Origin: Streptomyces sp. BA2
GTDB lineage: Bacteria; Actinomycetota; Actinomycetes; Streptomycetales; Streptomycetaceae
Length of the DNA stretch: 64,000 nucleotides
Direction of reading: 5' to 3'
Assembly: GCF_009769735.1 (NCBI RefSeq)
Contig: NZ_WSRO01000002.1
Coordinates: 7,613,001 to 7,677,000, forward strand
Within the stretch, counting starts at the first letter, position 1. Each line of letters starts with the position of its first letter. Positions 25,940-34,100 of the stretch are shown piece by piece. Under the pieces are notes generated by a model. The model saw only the letters and a program-made list of their open reading frames with translations. It made no database searches and had not been told where the DNA came from. Position numbers and translations under genes: made by a program.

Positions 25940-26884
25940 ATGACCAGTGCACGAACCCTGCGGGCGGGGCGCCGCACCGTACGGCTGCACCGGCCCGACA
26001 AGGTCCTCTTCCCGGCGGGCGGCGCAGCGGGCCACACGGAAGGAGCGGGCCACACGAAAGGGGACCTCGCCGACTACTACCGGGCCGTCGCCCCGTTCAT
26101 GCTGCCCCACCTGCGCGGCCGCCCCCTGATGCTGGAGCGGCACCCGGACGGGGTCGGCGGACCCCGCTTCATGCAGAAGGACACCCCTGACCACTACCCG
26201 GACTGGATCACCCGCGTCGAGGTCGCCAAGGAGGGCGGCACCGTCACCCACACGGTGTGCGACGACACCGCCACGCTCCTCTACCTCGCCGACCAGGCCT
26301 GCCTCACGCTGCACCGCTGGACGTCCCGCGTCGGCGGCACCGGCGGGGTCACCCATCCCGACCGGCTCGTCTTCGACCTCGACCCGGCCAAGGACGACTT
26401 CGGCCCCGTCCGCGAGGCGGCACGTCTCCTGGGTGAACTGCTCGACCACATCGGACTGCCGTCCGCCCTGATGACCACGGGCTCGCGCGGGCTGCACGTC
26501 ATCGTGCCCCTCAACGGCCGCCACGACTTCGACGACGTACGTGCCTTCGCCAAGGACGTCGCCGAAACCCTCGCCCAGTCCCGTCCCGAGCAGTTCACGA
26601 CGGCCGCCCGCAAGAAGGACCGCGGCGACCGGCTCTATCTGGACGTGCAGCGCAACGCGTACGCGCAGACCGCCGTCGCCCCTTTCTCGGTCCGGGCCAA
26701 GCCCGGCGCCCCGGTCGCCGTGCCCGTCGCCTGGGAGGACCTCGACGATCCGGCGCTCGGCGCCCGCCGCTGGACCATCGTGGACGCCGTCGAGCAGGCC
26801 CGCACCGATCCCTGGGCGGGACTCCTGCGCTCGGGGCGCGCCCTGGGCCCGGCCCGCCGCAAGCTGTGCGCCCTGCGCGGCTGA
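25940..26884 (+). CDS. Stand-alone LigD-type polymerase/primase domain protein
   Basis: The product is 314 aa from ATG 25940 (AAAGGAA upstream). It is an archaeo-eukaryotic primase-type PolDom as in bacterial NHEJ LigD: MQKDTPDHYPDWI, the catalytic FDLDPAKDDFG (two Asp), TTGSRGLHVIVPL and RLYLDVQRNAYAQTAVAPFS (third Asp). No ligase or nuclease domain is attached, and no Ku gene is nearby in this window. It should add ribonucleotides at double-strand breaks in cooperation with Ku encoded elsewhere. Confidence 0.93.
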   Translation: MTSARTLRAGRRTVRLHRPDKVLFPAGGAAGHTEGAGHTKGDLADYYRAVAPFMLPHLRGRPLMLERHPDGVGGPRFMQKDTPDHYPDWITRVEVAKEGGTVTHTVCDDTATLLYLADQACLTLHRWTSRVGGTGGVTHPDRLVFDLDPAKDDFGPVREAARLLGELLDHIGLPSALMTTGSRGLHVIVPLNGRHDFDDVRAFAKDVAETLAQSRPEQFTTAARKKDRGDRLYLDVQRNAYAQTAVAPFSVRAKPGAPVAVPVAWEDLDDPALGARRWTIVDAVEQARTDPWAGLLRSGRALGPARRKLCALRG

Positions 26885-26944
26885 GGTTTGGCCACGGCCC
26901 GTGGGGTCACCCGGACTCCGCGCGCGGAGTGAGGAGCGAGACCA

Positions 26945-27712
26945 GTGAGCACGTACATCTACGGCATCATCAGGAGTCCGCATCCGAATCCGCCGGACGG
27001 CGCGAGGAACACGAACGGCATAGATGGCATGGACGGCATCGGTGAACCGCCCCGCCCCGTCCGGATCGTGCGGCGCGGCGAGCTCGCCGCGCTGGTCAGC
27101 GACGCTCCCGGGGACCTGAAGCCCAAGCAGCGCGATCTGCTCGCGCACCACAACGTCCTGTCCGAGGCGGGCATCCTGGGCGCCGTGCTCCCGATGCGTT
27201 TCGGCAGCCTCGCGCCCGACGACGAGGCGGTCCTGACCGTACTCGCGGAGCGGGCCGACCACTACGCGGAGCGGCTGTGCGCCCTGGACAGCAGGGTCGA
27301 GTACAACGTGAAGGCCTCGCACAACGAACGGGCCGTCCTGCATCAGGTCCTCGCCGAGAACCCGGAGCTGCGCGCCATGGTCGAGGCCAACCAGCTTGCC
27401 GGGGGCGGCGATCACGAGCAGAAGTTACAGCTCGGCGAGAAGGTGAGCGCCACCGTGCGGGCGAGGGAAGCCGGCGACGCCGATCATGTGCGGCGGGCCC
27501 TCGAACCGACCGCCGAAGCGGCCTGCCCGGGGCCGGAGGGTACGGGATGGCTCGCCGACATCTCCTTCCTCGTGCACCGCGAAGCGGCCGCGGGTTTCCT
27601 GTCCGCGGTGGCCGAACTGCGCGTGGACCAGCCCCATTTGGACCTGCGGGTGCGCGGTCCGCTGCCGCCGTACAGCTTCGTCGACCCGGGACCGGCCGAG
27701 CCCGCGGGCTGA
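26945..27712 (+). CDS. Gas-vesicle GvpF/GvpL-family protein, with a TTA codon
   Basis: The product is 255 aa from GTG 26945 (GAGGAG upstream). The family pattern is clear: YIYGIIR at the start, PVRIVRRGELAALVSD, then LLAHHNVL and VLPMRFGSLA, with the second domain containing VEYNVKA. In gas vesicle systems GvpF/L nucleate the shell. No gvpA/J/K/O/S gene is in this window, so this is an isolated copy. Residue 161 is encoded by TTA (27425-27427), a codon that in Streptomyces needs the developmentally regulated bldA tRNA. The reading frame is otherwise normal. Confidence 0.88.
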   Translation: MSTYIYGIIRSPHPNPPDGARNTNGIDGMDGIGEPPRPVRIVRRGELAALVSDAPGDLKPKQRDLLAHHNVLSEAGILGAVLPMRFGSLAPDDEAVLTVLAERADHYAERLCALDSRVEYNVKASHNERAVLHQVLAENPELRAMVEANQLAGGGDHEQKLQLGEKVSATVRAREAGDADHVRRALEPTAEAACPGPEGTGWLADISFLVHREAAAGFLSAVAELRVDQPHLDLRVRGPLPPYSFVDPGPAEPAG

Positions 27713-27727
27713 GGCCCGCGGGCTCGG
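27696..27727. terminator. Bidirectional terminator hairpin over the gvpF/L stop
   Basis: A perfect 14-bp stem CCGAGCCCGCGGGC (27696-27709) / GCCCGCGGGCTCGG (27714-27727) has a 4-nt loop and contains the TGA stop. It lies between convergent genes. Confidence 0.75.
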
Positions 27728-27739
27728 GGACTTACGGGT

Positions 27740-27910
27740 CTACCAGCGGTACCAGCGGGACCTCGTCCCGGTGGCCGTCGTGCTGCGCATCAGGAATCCG
27801 ACCAGCCAGATGACGAGTACGGCGATGGCGATCCACCAGAGGATCTTCACGGCGAACCCCGCGCCGAAGAGGAGCAGGGCCAGCAGAAGGACAAGCAGGA
27901 TGGGAACCAT
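27740..27910 (-). CDS. 56-aa hydrophobic membrane protein
   Basis: The product is a small protein starting MVPILLVLLLALLLFGAGFA, with a second hydrophobic run KILWWIAIAVLVIWLVGFLM and a basic/aromatic tail ending RSRWYRW. The ATG at 27908-27910 has AGGAGG nine bases upstream. It resembles the short two-segment 'hydrophobic proteins' found widely in actinomycetes, often stress-induced; no molecular function is known. Convergent with gvpF/L. Confidence 0.82.
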   Translation of the reverse strand: MVPILLVLLLALLLFGAGFAVKILWWIAIAVLVIWLVGFLMRSTTATGTRSRWYRW

Positions 27911-27975
27911 AGTGTCTTACCTCCTGCCGTCCGGGTATCCCCAACTGGCCGCGCTACGCAGTGAATTGAGCCTTT

Positions 27976-28038
27976 CCGGTCACTTTCGGCAGAGGATCTC
28001 ACCCGGTCACTTCCGGGTCACTTCCGGCAGAGGATCTC
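27976..28038. repeat. Local tandem duplication at a gene 3' end
   Basis: The last bases of the methyltransferase gene (GGTCACTTCCGGCAGAGGAT, 28016-28035) are repeated with one change at 27978-27997, and a third partial GGTCACTTCCGG lies between them (28005-28016). The pattern suggests replication slippage just after the stop codon. Confidence 0.7.
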
Positions 28039-28827
28039 GCCGTGCAGTACGGCGAACCAGCCGTCCTCCCGCTCTCCCCACTCCCGCCAGCCGTCGGCGA
28101 AGGCCCGCAGTTCACCGGCGTCGGCGTGCCCGCCCTCCACGGCCAGCCCCGCGTAGCCGGAGGCGACCGTGCGGTCCGCCCAGAGCCCGCTCCACCAGGC
28201 GCGCTCCTGAGGCGAGCTGTAGCACCAGGTGCTCGCGCCTGCGGTGACGTCGTCGAAACCGGCGGCCAGGGCCCAGGACTTGAGGCGGCTCCCCGCGTCC
28301 GGCTCGCCGCCGTTGGCGCGGGCCACCCGCCGGTACAGGTCCAGCCAGTCGTCCATGACGGGGGATTTCGGGTACCAGGTCATCGCCGAGTAGTCCGCGT
28401 CGCGGGCGGCGACGATGCCGCCGGGTGCGCAGACGCGCCGCATCTCGCTCAGGGCGCGTACCGGGTCGCCGACGTGCTGGAGCACCTGATGCGCGTGGAC
28501 GACACAGAAGGAGTCGTCGGGGTAGTCCAGGGCGTGCACGTCGGCTACGGCGAACTCCACGTTGTCCAGGCCCCGTTCGGCCGCCGTCGCGCGGGCCCGG
28601 TCCAGGATGCCGGGCGCGTGGTCGACACCCGTGACGTGTCCGTCGGGGACGAGCGCGGCCAGGTCGGCGGTGATGGTGCCGGGGCCGCAGCCGATGTCCA
28701 GGATCCGCATGTGCGGCTTCAGCGAACCGACCAGGTACGCGGCCGAGTTGGCAGCGGTCCGCCAGGTGTGGGAACGCAGGACGGACTCGTGGTGTCCGTG
28801 CGTGTAGACGGCGGTCTCCTGCGGCAT
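28018..28827 (-). CDS. Class I SAM-dependent methyltransferase (UbiE/COQ5-like)
   Basis: The product is 269 aa from ATG 28827, after AAGGAG. Motif I is ILDIGCGPGTITADLAALVP, followed by GVDHAPGILDRAR, the motif-II region DSFCVVHAHQVLQHV and motif III RVCAPGGIVAARDADY. The substrate is not predictable. It is followed on the same strand, toward lower coordinates, by the hydrophobic small protein. Confidence 0.9.
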   Translation of the reverse strand: MPQETAVYTHGHHESVLRSHTWRTAANSAAYLVGSLKPHMRILDIGCGPGTITADLAALVPDGHVTGVDHAPGILDRARATAAERGLDNVEFAVADVHALDYPDDSFCVVHAHQVLQHVGDPVRALSEMRRVCAPGGIVAARDADYSAMTWYPKSPVMDDWLDLYRRVARANGGEPDAGSRLKSWALAAGFDDVTAGASTWCYSSPQERAWWSGLWADRTVASGYAGLAVEGGHADAGELRAFADGWREWGEREDGWFAVLHGEILCRK

Positions 28828-28921
28828 GACGGGAACTCCTTCGCGTTCGCTGCCGCTCGCTGCGGCGGATCGAACGGTACGCCGCCATGTCGAATAATGA
28901 GACCCTCGTATCACTATGTGG

Positions 28922-30379
28922 TCAACGGCTCGGCGGGAGCGGCCGGTACACGGTCAGCGCCTCCGGCAGCTTGTCGATGAGCAACTCGCCCTGAGCAACG
29001 GCCACTTCACCGTCGTACGCCACCACGGTCCCCGGCTCCAGACCGTCCACCCGCAGCCGGGGAAGCCGCACCGCGGCCTGCGCCGGTGAGCGCATCAGCG
29101 GACCCGTGAGCGCCGCCGCGAGCAGCCGTGAGCCGGGCCTGCGGCCGCCGTGCACGATGCGTACGTCGAGCAGCCCGTCGGCCAGGTCGAGCCTGCGGCC
29201 GGGGGTGAACCCGAGCCGGTGGTAGGTGCAGTTGCCCGCGAAGAGCAGCCACAACGCCCGCTGCCTGCCGCGGAATTCGGCGCTCAGCGGCTGCCGGTCG
29301 GAGCGGAGCAGCCGGACGGCGGCCAGGACCGCGGCGGCCTGGCCGCCGATGCGGTGGGCCCAGTGGTCGCGCAGCCGCACGAGCTCGGGGTAGACGCCGA
29401 GGCTGAAGGTGTTGAGGAAGTACCCCTGCGGGCCGCTCCCGGAGCTGAAGCGCCCGACGTCCACGGCGACCGCGTCACCCGCCTCGACGGCCCGGCAGAG
29501 ATCACGCGGCTCCTCGACCCCGATGTCGTACGCGAAGTGGTTGAGCGTGCCGCCCGGCAGGACCGCGAGCGGCAGCCGGTGGCGCAGGGCCACCGGGACC
29601 GCGGCGTTGGCGGTGCCGTCCCCGCCGCACACGCCGAGCACCCGTGCCCGTCCGGCGGCCTTCTCCAACTCCGCGTCCAGGTCCCCCGGTTCGCACTCCA
29701 CGACGTCGGCGAGCGGCAGGGCCTCCAGCAGCGCCTCCGTACGTCCGGGGGTGCGGGCGGCGGAGTTGACCACCAGGACCAGGCCCTTGCCACCGGGCAG
29801 GGCGGGGGCGTCGACGCGCGGCCTGCCCGGCGGCGGCAGCAGGTTCCGGGTCGGCACCATGCCGCGCACGGCGAAGGCGGCGCTCGCGCCGAGCGCGGCC
29901 CCCGCGAGGACGTCGCTCGGGAAGTGCACACCGGTGTAGACGCGGGACAGCGCGACGGCGCCCGCGACCGGCGCGACGCCCGCACCCCAGCCTCGCGACT
30001 CAAGCGCGACCCCGGTGGCGAACGCGGCGGCCGAAGCGGAGTGCCCCGAAGGGAAGGACGTGGTGATCGGCTGCCGCTTCAGCTGCCGCATCAGCGGCAC
30101 CCCGTCGAGCAGCGGCCTTGCCCGGCGCACCGAGCGCTTGCCGAGGGTGTTGATGGTGGCGGAGGCGAGCGAGAGCGACGCGGTCCCGCGCAACGCGGCA
30201 CGCCGCGCGCGCGGCGTACGGGTCGCCGCGATCCCGGCGGCCACGCCGAACCACAGAAGGCCGTGGTTCGCGCTGCGGCTCAGCCGGGGCAGGAGGCGGT
30301 CGGCGCCCGGCCAGTGCCGGGTGGCGACGGTGTTGAAGGTCTGATGGTCCAGGGCGATGAGGCGCGTTCGCAGAGGCAT
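28922..30379 (-). CDS. PAP2 phosphatase / diacylglycerol (lipid) kinase fusion
   Basis: The product is 485 aa. The N-terminal PAP2 domain carries the full acid-phosphatase signature: KRSVRRARP (81-89), PSGHSAS (Ser111-Gly-His113) and SRVYTGVHFPSD (145-156). The C-terminal half is a diacylglycerol/sphingosine-kinase-like domain with CGGDGTAN (about 245) and PGGTLNHFAYD. Fusing a lipid-phosphate phosphatase to a lipid kinase in one membrane-associated polypeptide suggests interconversion or recycling of undecaprenyl phosphate or phosphatidate. It is divergent from the ABC-F gene. Confidence 0.9.
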   Translation of the reverse strand: MPLRTRLIALDHQTFNTVATRHWPGADRLLPRLSRSANHGLLWFGVAAGIAATRTPRARRAALRGTASLSLASATINTLGKRSVRRARPLLDGVPLMRQLKRQPITTSFPSGHSASAAAFATGVALESRGWGAGVAPVAGAVALSRVYTGVHFPSDVLAGAALGASAAFAVRGMVPTRNLLPPPGRPRVDAPALPGGKGLVLVVNSAARTPGRTEALLEALPLADVVECEPGDLDAELEKAAGRARVLGVCGGDGTANAAVPVALRHRLPLAVLPGGTLNHFAYDIGVEEPRDLCRAVEAGDAVAVDVGRFSSGSGPQGYFLNTFSLGVYPELVRLRDHWAHRIGGQAAAVLAAVRLLRSDRQPLSAEFRGRQRALWLLFAGNCTYHRLGFTPGRRLDLADGLLDVRIVHGGRRPGSRLLAAALTGPLMRSPAQAAVRLPRLRVDGLEPGTVVAYDGEVAVAQGELLIDKLPEALTVYRPLPPSR

Positions 30380-30423
30380 GGGGCGCGGGTACCCCGCAGG
30401 GCGGCTTCCTCTCTCCTGCCTTC

Positions 30424-30474
30424 CCGGCCGAAACGGAAAGGCCGATCCCCGGCCGAAACGGAAGGGCCGAAACG
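30424..30474. repeat. Iterated GGCCGAAACGG repeats in a divergent promoter region
   Basis: Two 22-bp direct repeats (30424-30445 and 30449-30470; 21 of 22 identical, 25-bp period) share the core GGCCGAAACGGAA. A third partial GGCCGAAACG is at 30465-30474. They lie 40-90 bp before the ABC-F start and may be an operator or leader element. Confidence 0.6.
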
Positions 30475-30514
30475 CATTTGCAGCAATGCGCACCTCCCAC
30501 GGAGAATCCCCCGC

Positions 30515-32134
30515 ATGGGACATCTGGAAGCCGCGCACATCGAGTACTACCTGCCGGACGGCCGAGCCCTGCTCGGCGATGTCTCCTTCCGAGTCGGTGA
30601 GGGCGCCATCGTCGCCCTCGTCGGGGCGAACGGCGCGGGCAAGACCACCCTGCTCCGCCTGATCTCGGGCGAGATCCAGCCCCACGGCGGCACCGTCACC
30701 GTCAGCGGCGGCCTCGGCGTCATGCCGCAGTTCGTGGGGTCGGTGCGTGACGAGACGACCGTGCGCGACCTGCTCGTCTCCGTCTCGAACGCCCGCATCC
30801 GCGAGACCGCGAAGGCCGTGGACGTCGCCGAGCACCTGATCATGACCGTCGACGACGAGGCCGCCCAGCTCCAGTACGCCCAGGCGCTCTCGGACTGGGC
30901 CGAGGCGCATGGCTACGAAGCCGAGACGCTCTGGGACATGTGCACCACGGCCGCGCTCGGTATCCCGTACGACAAGGCGCAGTTCCGCGAGGTCCGCACG
31001 CTCTCCGGCGGCGAGCAGAAGCGCCTCGTGCTCGAAGCCCTGCTGCGCGGCGGCGACGAGGTGCTGCTCCTGGACGAGCCGGACAACTACCTCGACGTAC
31101 CGGGCAAGCGCTGGCTGGAGGAGCGGCTCAAGGAGACGCGCAAGACCGTCCTCTTCGTGTCGCACGACCGCGAGCTGCTCGCCCGCGCCGCCGAGAAGAT
31201 CGTCAGCGTCGAGCCGGGGCCCGCGGGCGCCGACGCCTGGGTGCACGGCGGCGGCTTCGCCACCTTCCACGAGGCGCGGCGCGAGCGGTTCGCGCGCTTC
31301 GAGGAGCTGCGCAGGCGCTGGGACGAGAAGCACGCCCAGCTGAAGAAGCTGGTGCTCAGTCTGCGGCAGGCCGCCTCGATCAGCCACGAGCTCGCCTCGC
31401 GGTATGCCGCCGCGCAGACCAGGCTGCGCAAGTTCGAGGAGGCGGGGCCGCCGCCCGAGCCGCCCCGCGAGCAGGACATCACGATGCGGCTGCAGGGCGG
31501 GCGGACCGGCATCCGGGCCATCACCTGCAAGGACCTCGAACTGACCGGCCTGATGAAACCCTTCGACCTGGAGGTCTTCTACGGCGAGCGGGTCGCCGTC
31601 CTCGGCTCGAACGGCTCGGGCAAGTCGCACTTCCTGCGCCTCCTCGCCGGCGGCGACGTCGCGCACACCGGCGACTGGAAGCTCGGCGCGCGCGTCGTGG
31701 CAGGCCACTTCGCGCAGACCCACGCCCACCCGGAGCTCTTCGGCCGCACGCTCCTTGACATCCTGTGGCGCGAGCACGCCCAGGCCAAGGGCCCCGCGAT
31801 GTCGCGCCTGCGCCGGTACGAGCTCACCGGGCAGGCCGAGCAGCGCTTCGAGCGGCTCTCGGGCGGCCAGCAGGCGCGCTTCCAGATCCTGCTCCTGGAG
31901 CTGGAGGGCTCCACCGCCCTGCTGCTCGACGAGCCCACCGACAACCTCGACCTGGAATCGGCGGAGGCGCTCCAGGAAGGCCTTGAGGCATACGAGGGAA
32001 CGGTCCTAGCCGTGACGCACGACCGCTGGTTCGCCCGCTCCTTCGACCGCTATCTCGTCTTCGGCAGCGACGGTCTCGTGCGCGAGACGCCCGAGCCGGT
32101 CTGGGACGAGCGCCGGGTGGAGCGGAAGCGGTAG
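30515..32134 (+). CDS. ABC-F type duplicated ATPase
   Basis: The product is 539 aa from ATG 30515, with GGAG upstream; the frame is open further upstream but without family similarity. Two ABC domains lack membrane helices: Walker A GANGAGKTT and GSNGSGKSH, signatures LSGGEQKR and LSGGQQAR, Walker B LLLDEPDNYLD and LLLDEPTDNLD. The inter-domain linker (about 235-330) is charged and helical. ABC-F proteins act on the ribosome as translation factors or protect it from antibiotics. The iterated repeats upstream fit inducible expression. Confidence 0.93.
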   Translation: MGHLEAAHIEYYLPDGRALLGDVSFRVGEGAIVALVGANGAGKTTLLRLISGEIQPHGGTVTVSGGLGVMPQFVGSVRDETTVRDLLVSVSNARIRETAKAVDVAEHLIMTVDDEAAQLQYAQALSDWAEAHGYEAETLWDMCTTAALGIPYDKAQFREVRTLSGGEQKRLVLEALLRGGDEVLLLDEPDNYLDVPGKRWLEERLKETRKTVLFVSHDRELLARAAEKIVSVEPGPAGADAWVHGGGFATFHEARRERFARFEELRRRWDEKHAQLKKLVLSLRQAASISHELASRYAAAQTRLRKFEEAGPPPEPPREQDITMRLQGGRTGIRAITCKDLELTGLMKPFDLEVFYGERVAVLGSNGSGKSHFLRLLAGGDVAHTGDWKLGARVVAGHFAQTHAHPELFGRTLLDILWREHAQAKGPAMSRLRRYELTGQAEQRFERLSGGQQARFQILLLELEGSTALLLDEPTDNLDLESAEALQEGLEAYEGTVLAVTHDRWFARSFDRYLVFGSDGLVRETPEPVWDERRVERKR

Positions 32135-32157
32135 CGCCTCCTGGCTCCAGGAGGACA

Positions 32158-32778
32158 ATGGCGGGTATGGCAGACACGACTGGCACAGCGGGCCCGTCCG
32201 ATCCGGCGGGCCACCCGCTCCTCGCCCGGCACGCGGCCGCCCTCGACCTGTTCACCGACCGGGTGCACGCGGTCGGCGGCGACCAGTGGGACGCGCCGAC
32301 GCCGTGCACCGACTGGTCCGTGCACGACCTCGTCAACCACCTCACCACCGAGCAGCTCTGGGTGCCCTCGCTCGTCCGTGACGGCGCCACCATCGAATCC
32401 GTCGGCGACTCCTTCGACGGCGACATGCTCGGACCCGACCCGGTCGCCTCCTGGGACACGGCGGCTGCCGCGGCCCGCGAGGCCTTCCGCGAGCCTGGCG
32501 CCCTCGACCGCACGGTCCACCTCTCCTTCGGCGAGACCGCCGCGGACTTCTACTGCGGGCAGATGATCAGCGACCTCGTCGTGCATGCCTGGGACCTCTC
32601 CCGGGCGATCGGCGCGGACGAAAAGCTTCCGGACGACCTGGTCGCCTTTTCCGTACGGGAAATCACGCCGTACGCTGCGGACTTGGCGAAGACCGGGCTC
32701 TTTGCCCCCGCGGTGGAACCGCCGCGGGACGCCGATGTGCAGACGAAGCTGCTGAGTCTGCTGGGGCGCCGGGTGTAG
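32158..32778 (+). CDS. TIGR03086-family (mycothiol-dependent / DinB-like) protein
   Basis: The product is 206 aa; ATG 32158 is very close to GGAGG and ATG 32167 is the alternative start. The four-helix DinB/maleylpyruvate-isomerase-like fold is indicated by WDAPTPCTDWSVHDLVNHLTTEQLW near 42-66 and DLVVHAWDLSRAIG near 139-152, which provide the His residues of the metal site. Family members use mycothiol as thiol cofactor. The substrate is unknown. It follows the ABC-F gene by 23 bp and may be co-transcribed. Confidence 0.88.
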   Translation: MAGMADTTGTAGPSDPAGHPLLARHAAALDLFTDRVHAVGGDQWDAPTPCTDWSVHDLVNHLTTEQLWVPSLVRDGATIESVGDSFDGDMLGPDPVASWDTAAAAAREAFREPGALDRTVHLSFGETAADFYCGQMISDLVVHAWDLSRAIGADEKLPDDLVAFSVREITPYAADLAKTGLFAPAVEPPRDADVQTKLLSLLGRRV

Positions 32779-32823
32779 CCGCGGGGGAGCGCGAGTGATG
32801 GCGGGGGAGCGGGTGAGTCACGC

Positions 32824-33813
32824 GTGAGTGCTGAAGCACTGAGGACGACCTTCAGGACCGCGGACGTGGACGAGGCGCGGCAGATGATCGGTGCCACGTT
32901 CTACAGCAACTTCATGGATGTACTCGACGGACCGCGCCCCTTCAGCGCCGAGTTCGACATCGGGCAGCTCGGTGCGCTCACCGTCGGCGAGCTCAGCTGC
33001 GGCGCCGATGTGCGGATGCGGCTCGGTGAACTTGGCGCGTACCACGTGAACATACTGCTCGGCGGGCGCATGCACTTCCGGCAGGGCGGCGGCGCGGGCA
33101 CCGTCGCGACGGCGGAGCGTGCCGGGGTGTTCCAGCCCGTCGGCGACACGGTGGTGGAGCGGTGGACCGGCGACTGCCGGATCCTGGCGGTGAAGATGGA
33201 CCGCGAGGCGCTCGACCGGCGCCTGGAGCAGCTGCTCGGCCGGCCCGTCCGCGCCCCGCTGTCGCTCGGCCCGGAACTGGACACCACCCGTGGCCCCGGC
33301 CGCAGTTGGGCCCGTCTCGTCACCACGGTCATCGAGGATCTGCGCGAGGAGCCCGGCGCGCCGTGCGGCCAGGTGTCGCTGTATACGCCCCTGATCGCCG
33401 CGCCCCTCCAGGAGGCGATACTGAACGGGCTGCTGCTCGCCGCCGAGCACCCCTTCCGTGACGAACTAGCCGCTCCGGAACAGAAGTTGCGCCCGGCGCC
33501 CGTGAAGCGCGCGATGGACGCCGTCCAGGAGCGGCCCGAGCATCCGTTCACGCCGGCCGGGCTCGCCGCCGAGGCGAGGGTCGGGGTGCGCTGGCTCCAG
33601 GAGGCGTTCCGCCGCTACGTGGGCATGTCGCCCATGGCGTACGTACGGGATGTACGGCTGACCCGCGTGCGGGACGAGCTGCGGGCCGCGGAGCCCGGCG
33701 CGCTCAGCGTGAGCGAGGTGGCGCACCGGTGGGGCTTCGGTCATCTGGGGAGGTTCGCCGAGCAGTACCACGCCCGGTTCGGGGAGTTGCCGTCCCAGAC
33801 GCTGCGGAGCTGA
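32824..33813 (+). CDS. AraC-family transcriptional regulator
   Basis: The product is 329 aa from GTG 32824. The N-terminal ~200 residues are an AraC-binding-like cupin region (LGAYHVNILLGGRMHFRQGG). The C-terminal ~100 residues hold two HTH motifs: TPAGLAAEARVGVRWLQEAF and VSEVAHRWGFGHLGRFAEQY, with the typical RYVGMSPMAYVRDVRL linker. The target is unknown; it follows the TIGR03086 gene on the same strand. Confidence 0.92.
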   Translation: MSAEALRTTFRTADVDEARQMIGATFYSNFMDVLDGPRPFSAEFDIGQLGALTVGELSCGADVRMRLGELGAYHVNILLGGRMHFRQGGGAGTVATAERAGVFQPVGDTVVERWTGDCRILAVKMDREALDRRLEQLLGRPVRAPLSLGPELDTTRGPGRSWARLVTTVIEDLREEPGAPCGQVSLYTPLIAAPLQEAILNGLLLAAEHPFRDELAAPEQKLRPAPVKRAMDAVQERPEHPFTPAGLAAEARVGVRWLQEAFRRYVGMSPMAYVRDVRLTRVRDELRAAEPGALSVSEVAHRWGFGHLGRFAEQYHARFGELPSQTLRS

Positions 33814-34100
33814 GCCCGGAGCCCGGCGCCGCCCGGGTCCTCTCCCTCCGGCCCGTGCGTTATCCGGACAGTGGCCGCGCTGAGCGGATCGTGACCGCGG
33901 GGTGGCTGATTTATCGTTTCACCTGTCACCGGCTGGGCCGGTCGCTGCCCACGGGTCCATAACCCGCCCCAGGGGCACGACCGTGACGGACCACCGGGGA
34001 CGATCCGGTCCGGCCCCAGGCCGGGCCGGGCCCGTGCCGCGGGTCCGGTCGCTCCCCCCGCACCACCGTGCAACCGGACCCGCTCCCTCACGATCGGGCC
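33814..34100. other. 287-bp intergenic region between convergent genes
   Basis: No gene is seen here. A perfect 10-bp inverted repeat CGGGTCCGGT (34040-34049) / ACCGGACCCG (34073-34082) with a 23-nt loop may terminate the CBS-domain transcript coming from the right. Confidence 0.5.

Noticed and set aside
26945..27712. A gas-vesicle gene cluster
   Set aside because: No gvpA, J, K, O or S homologue is found next to the single gvpF/L-type gene in this window.
29150..30514. Upstream extension of the ABC-F reading frame by about 455 codons
   Set aside because: The extension lies opposite the PAP2/kinase gene and lacks family similarity; GGAG precedes ATG 30515.
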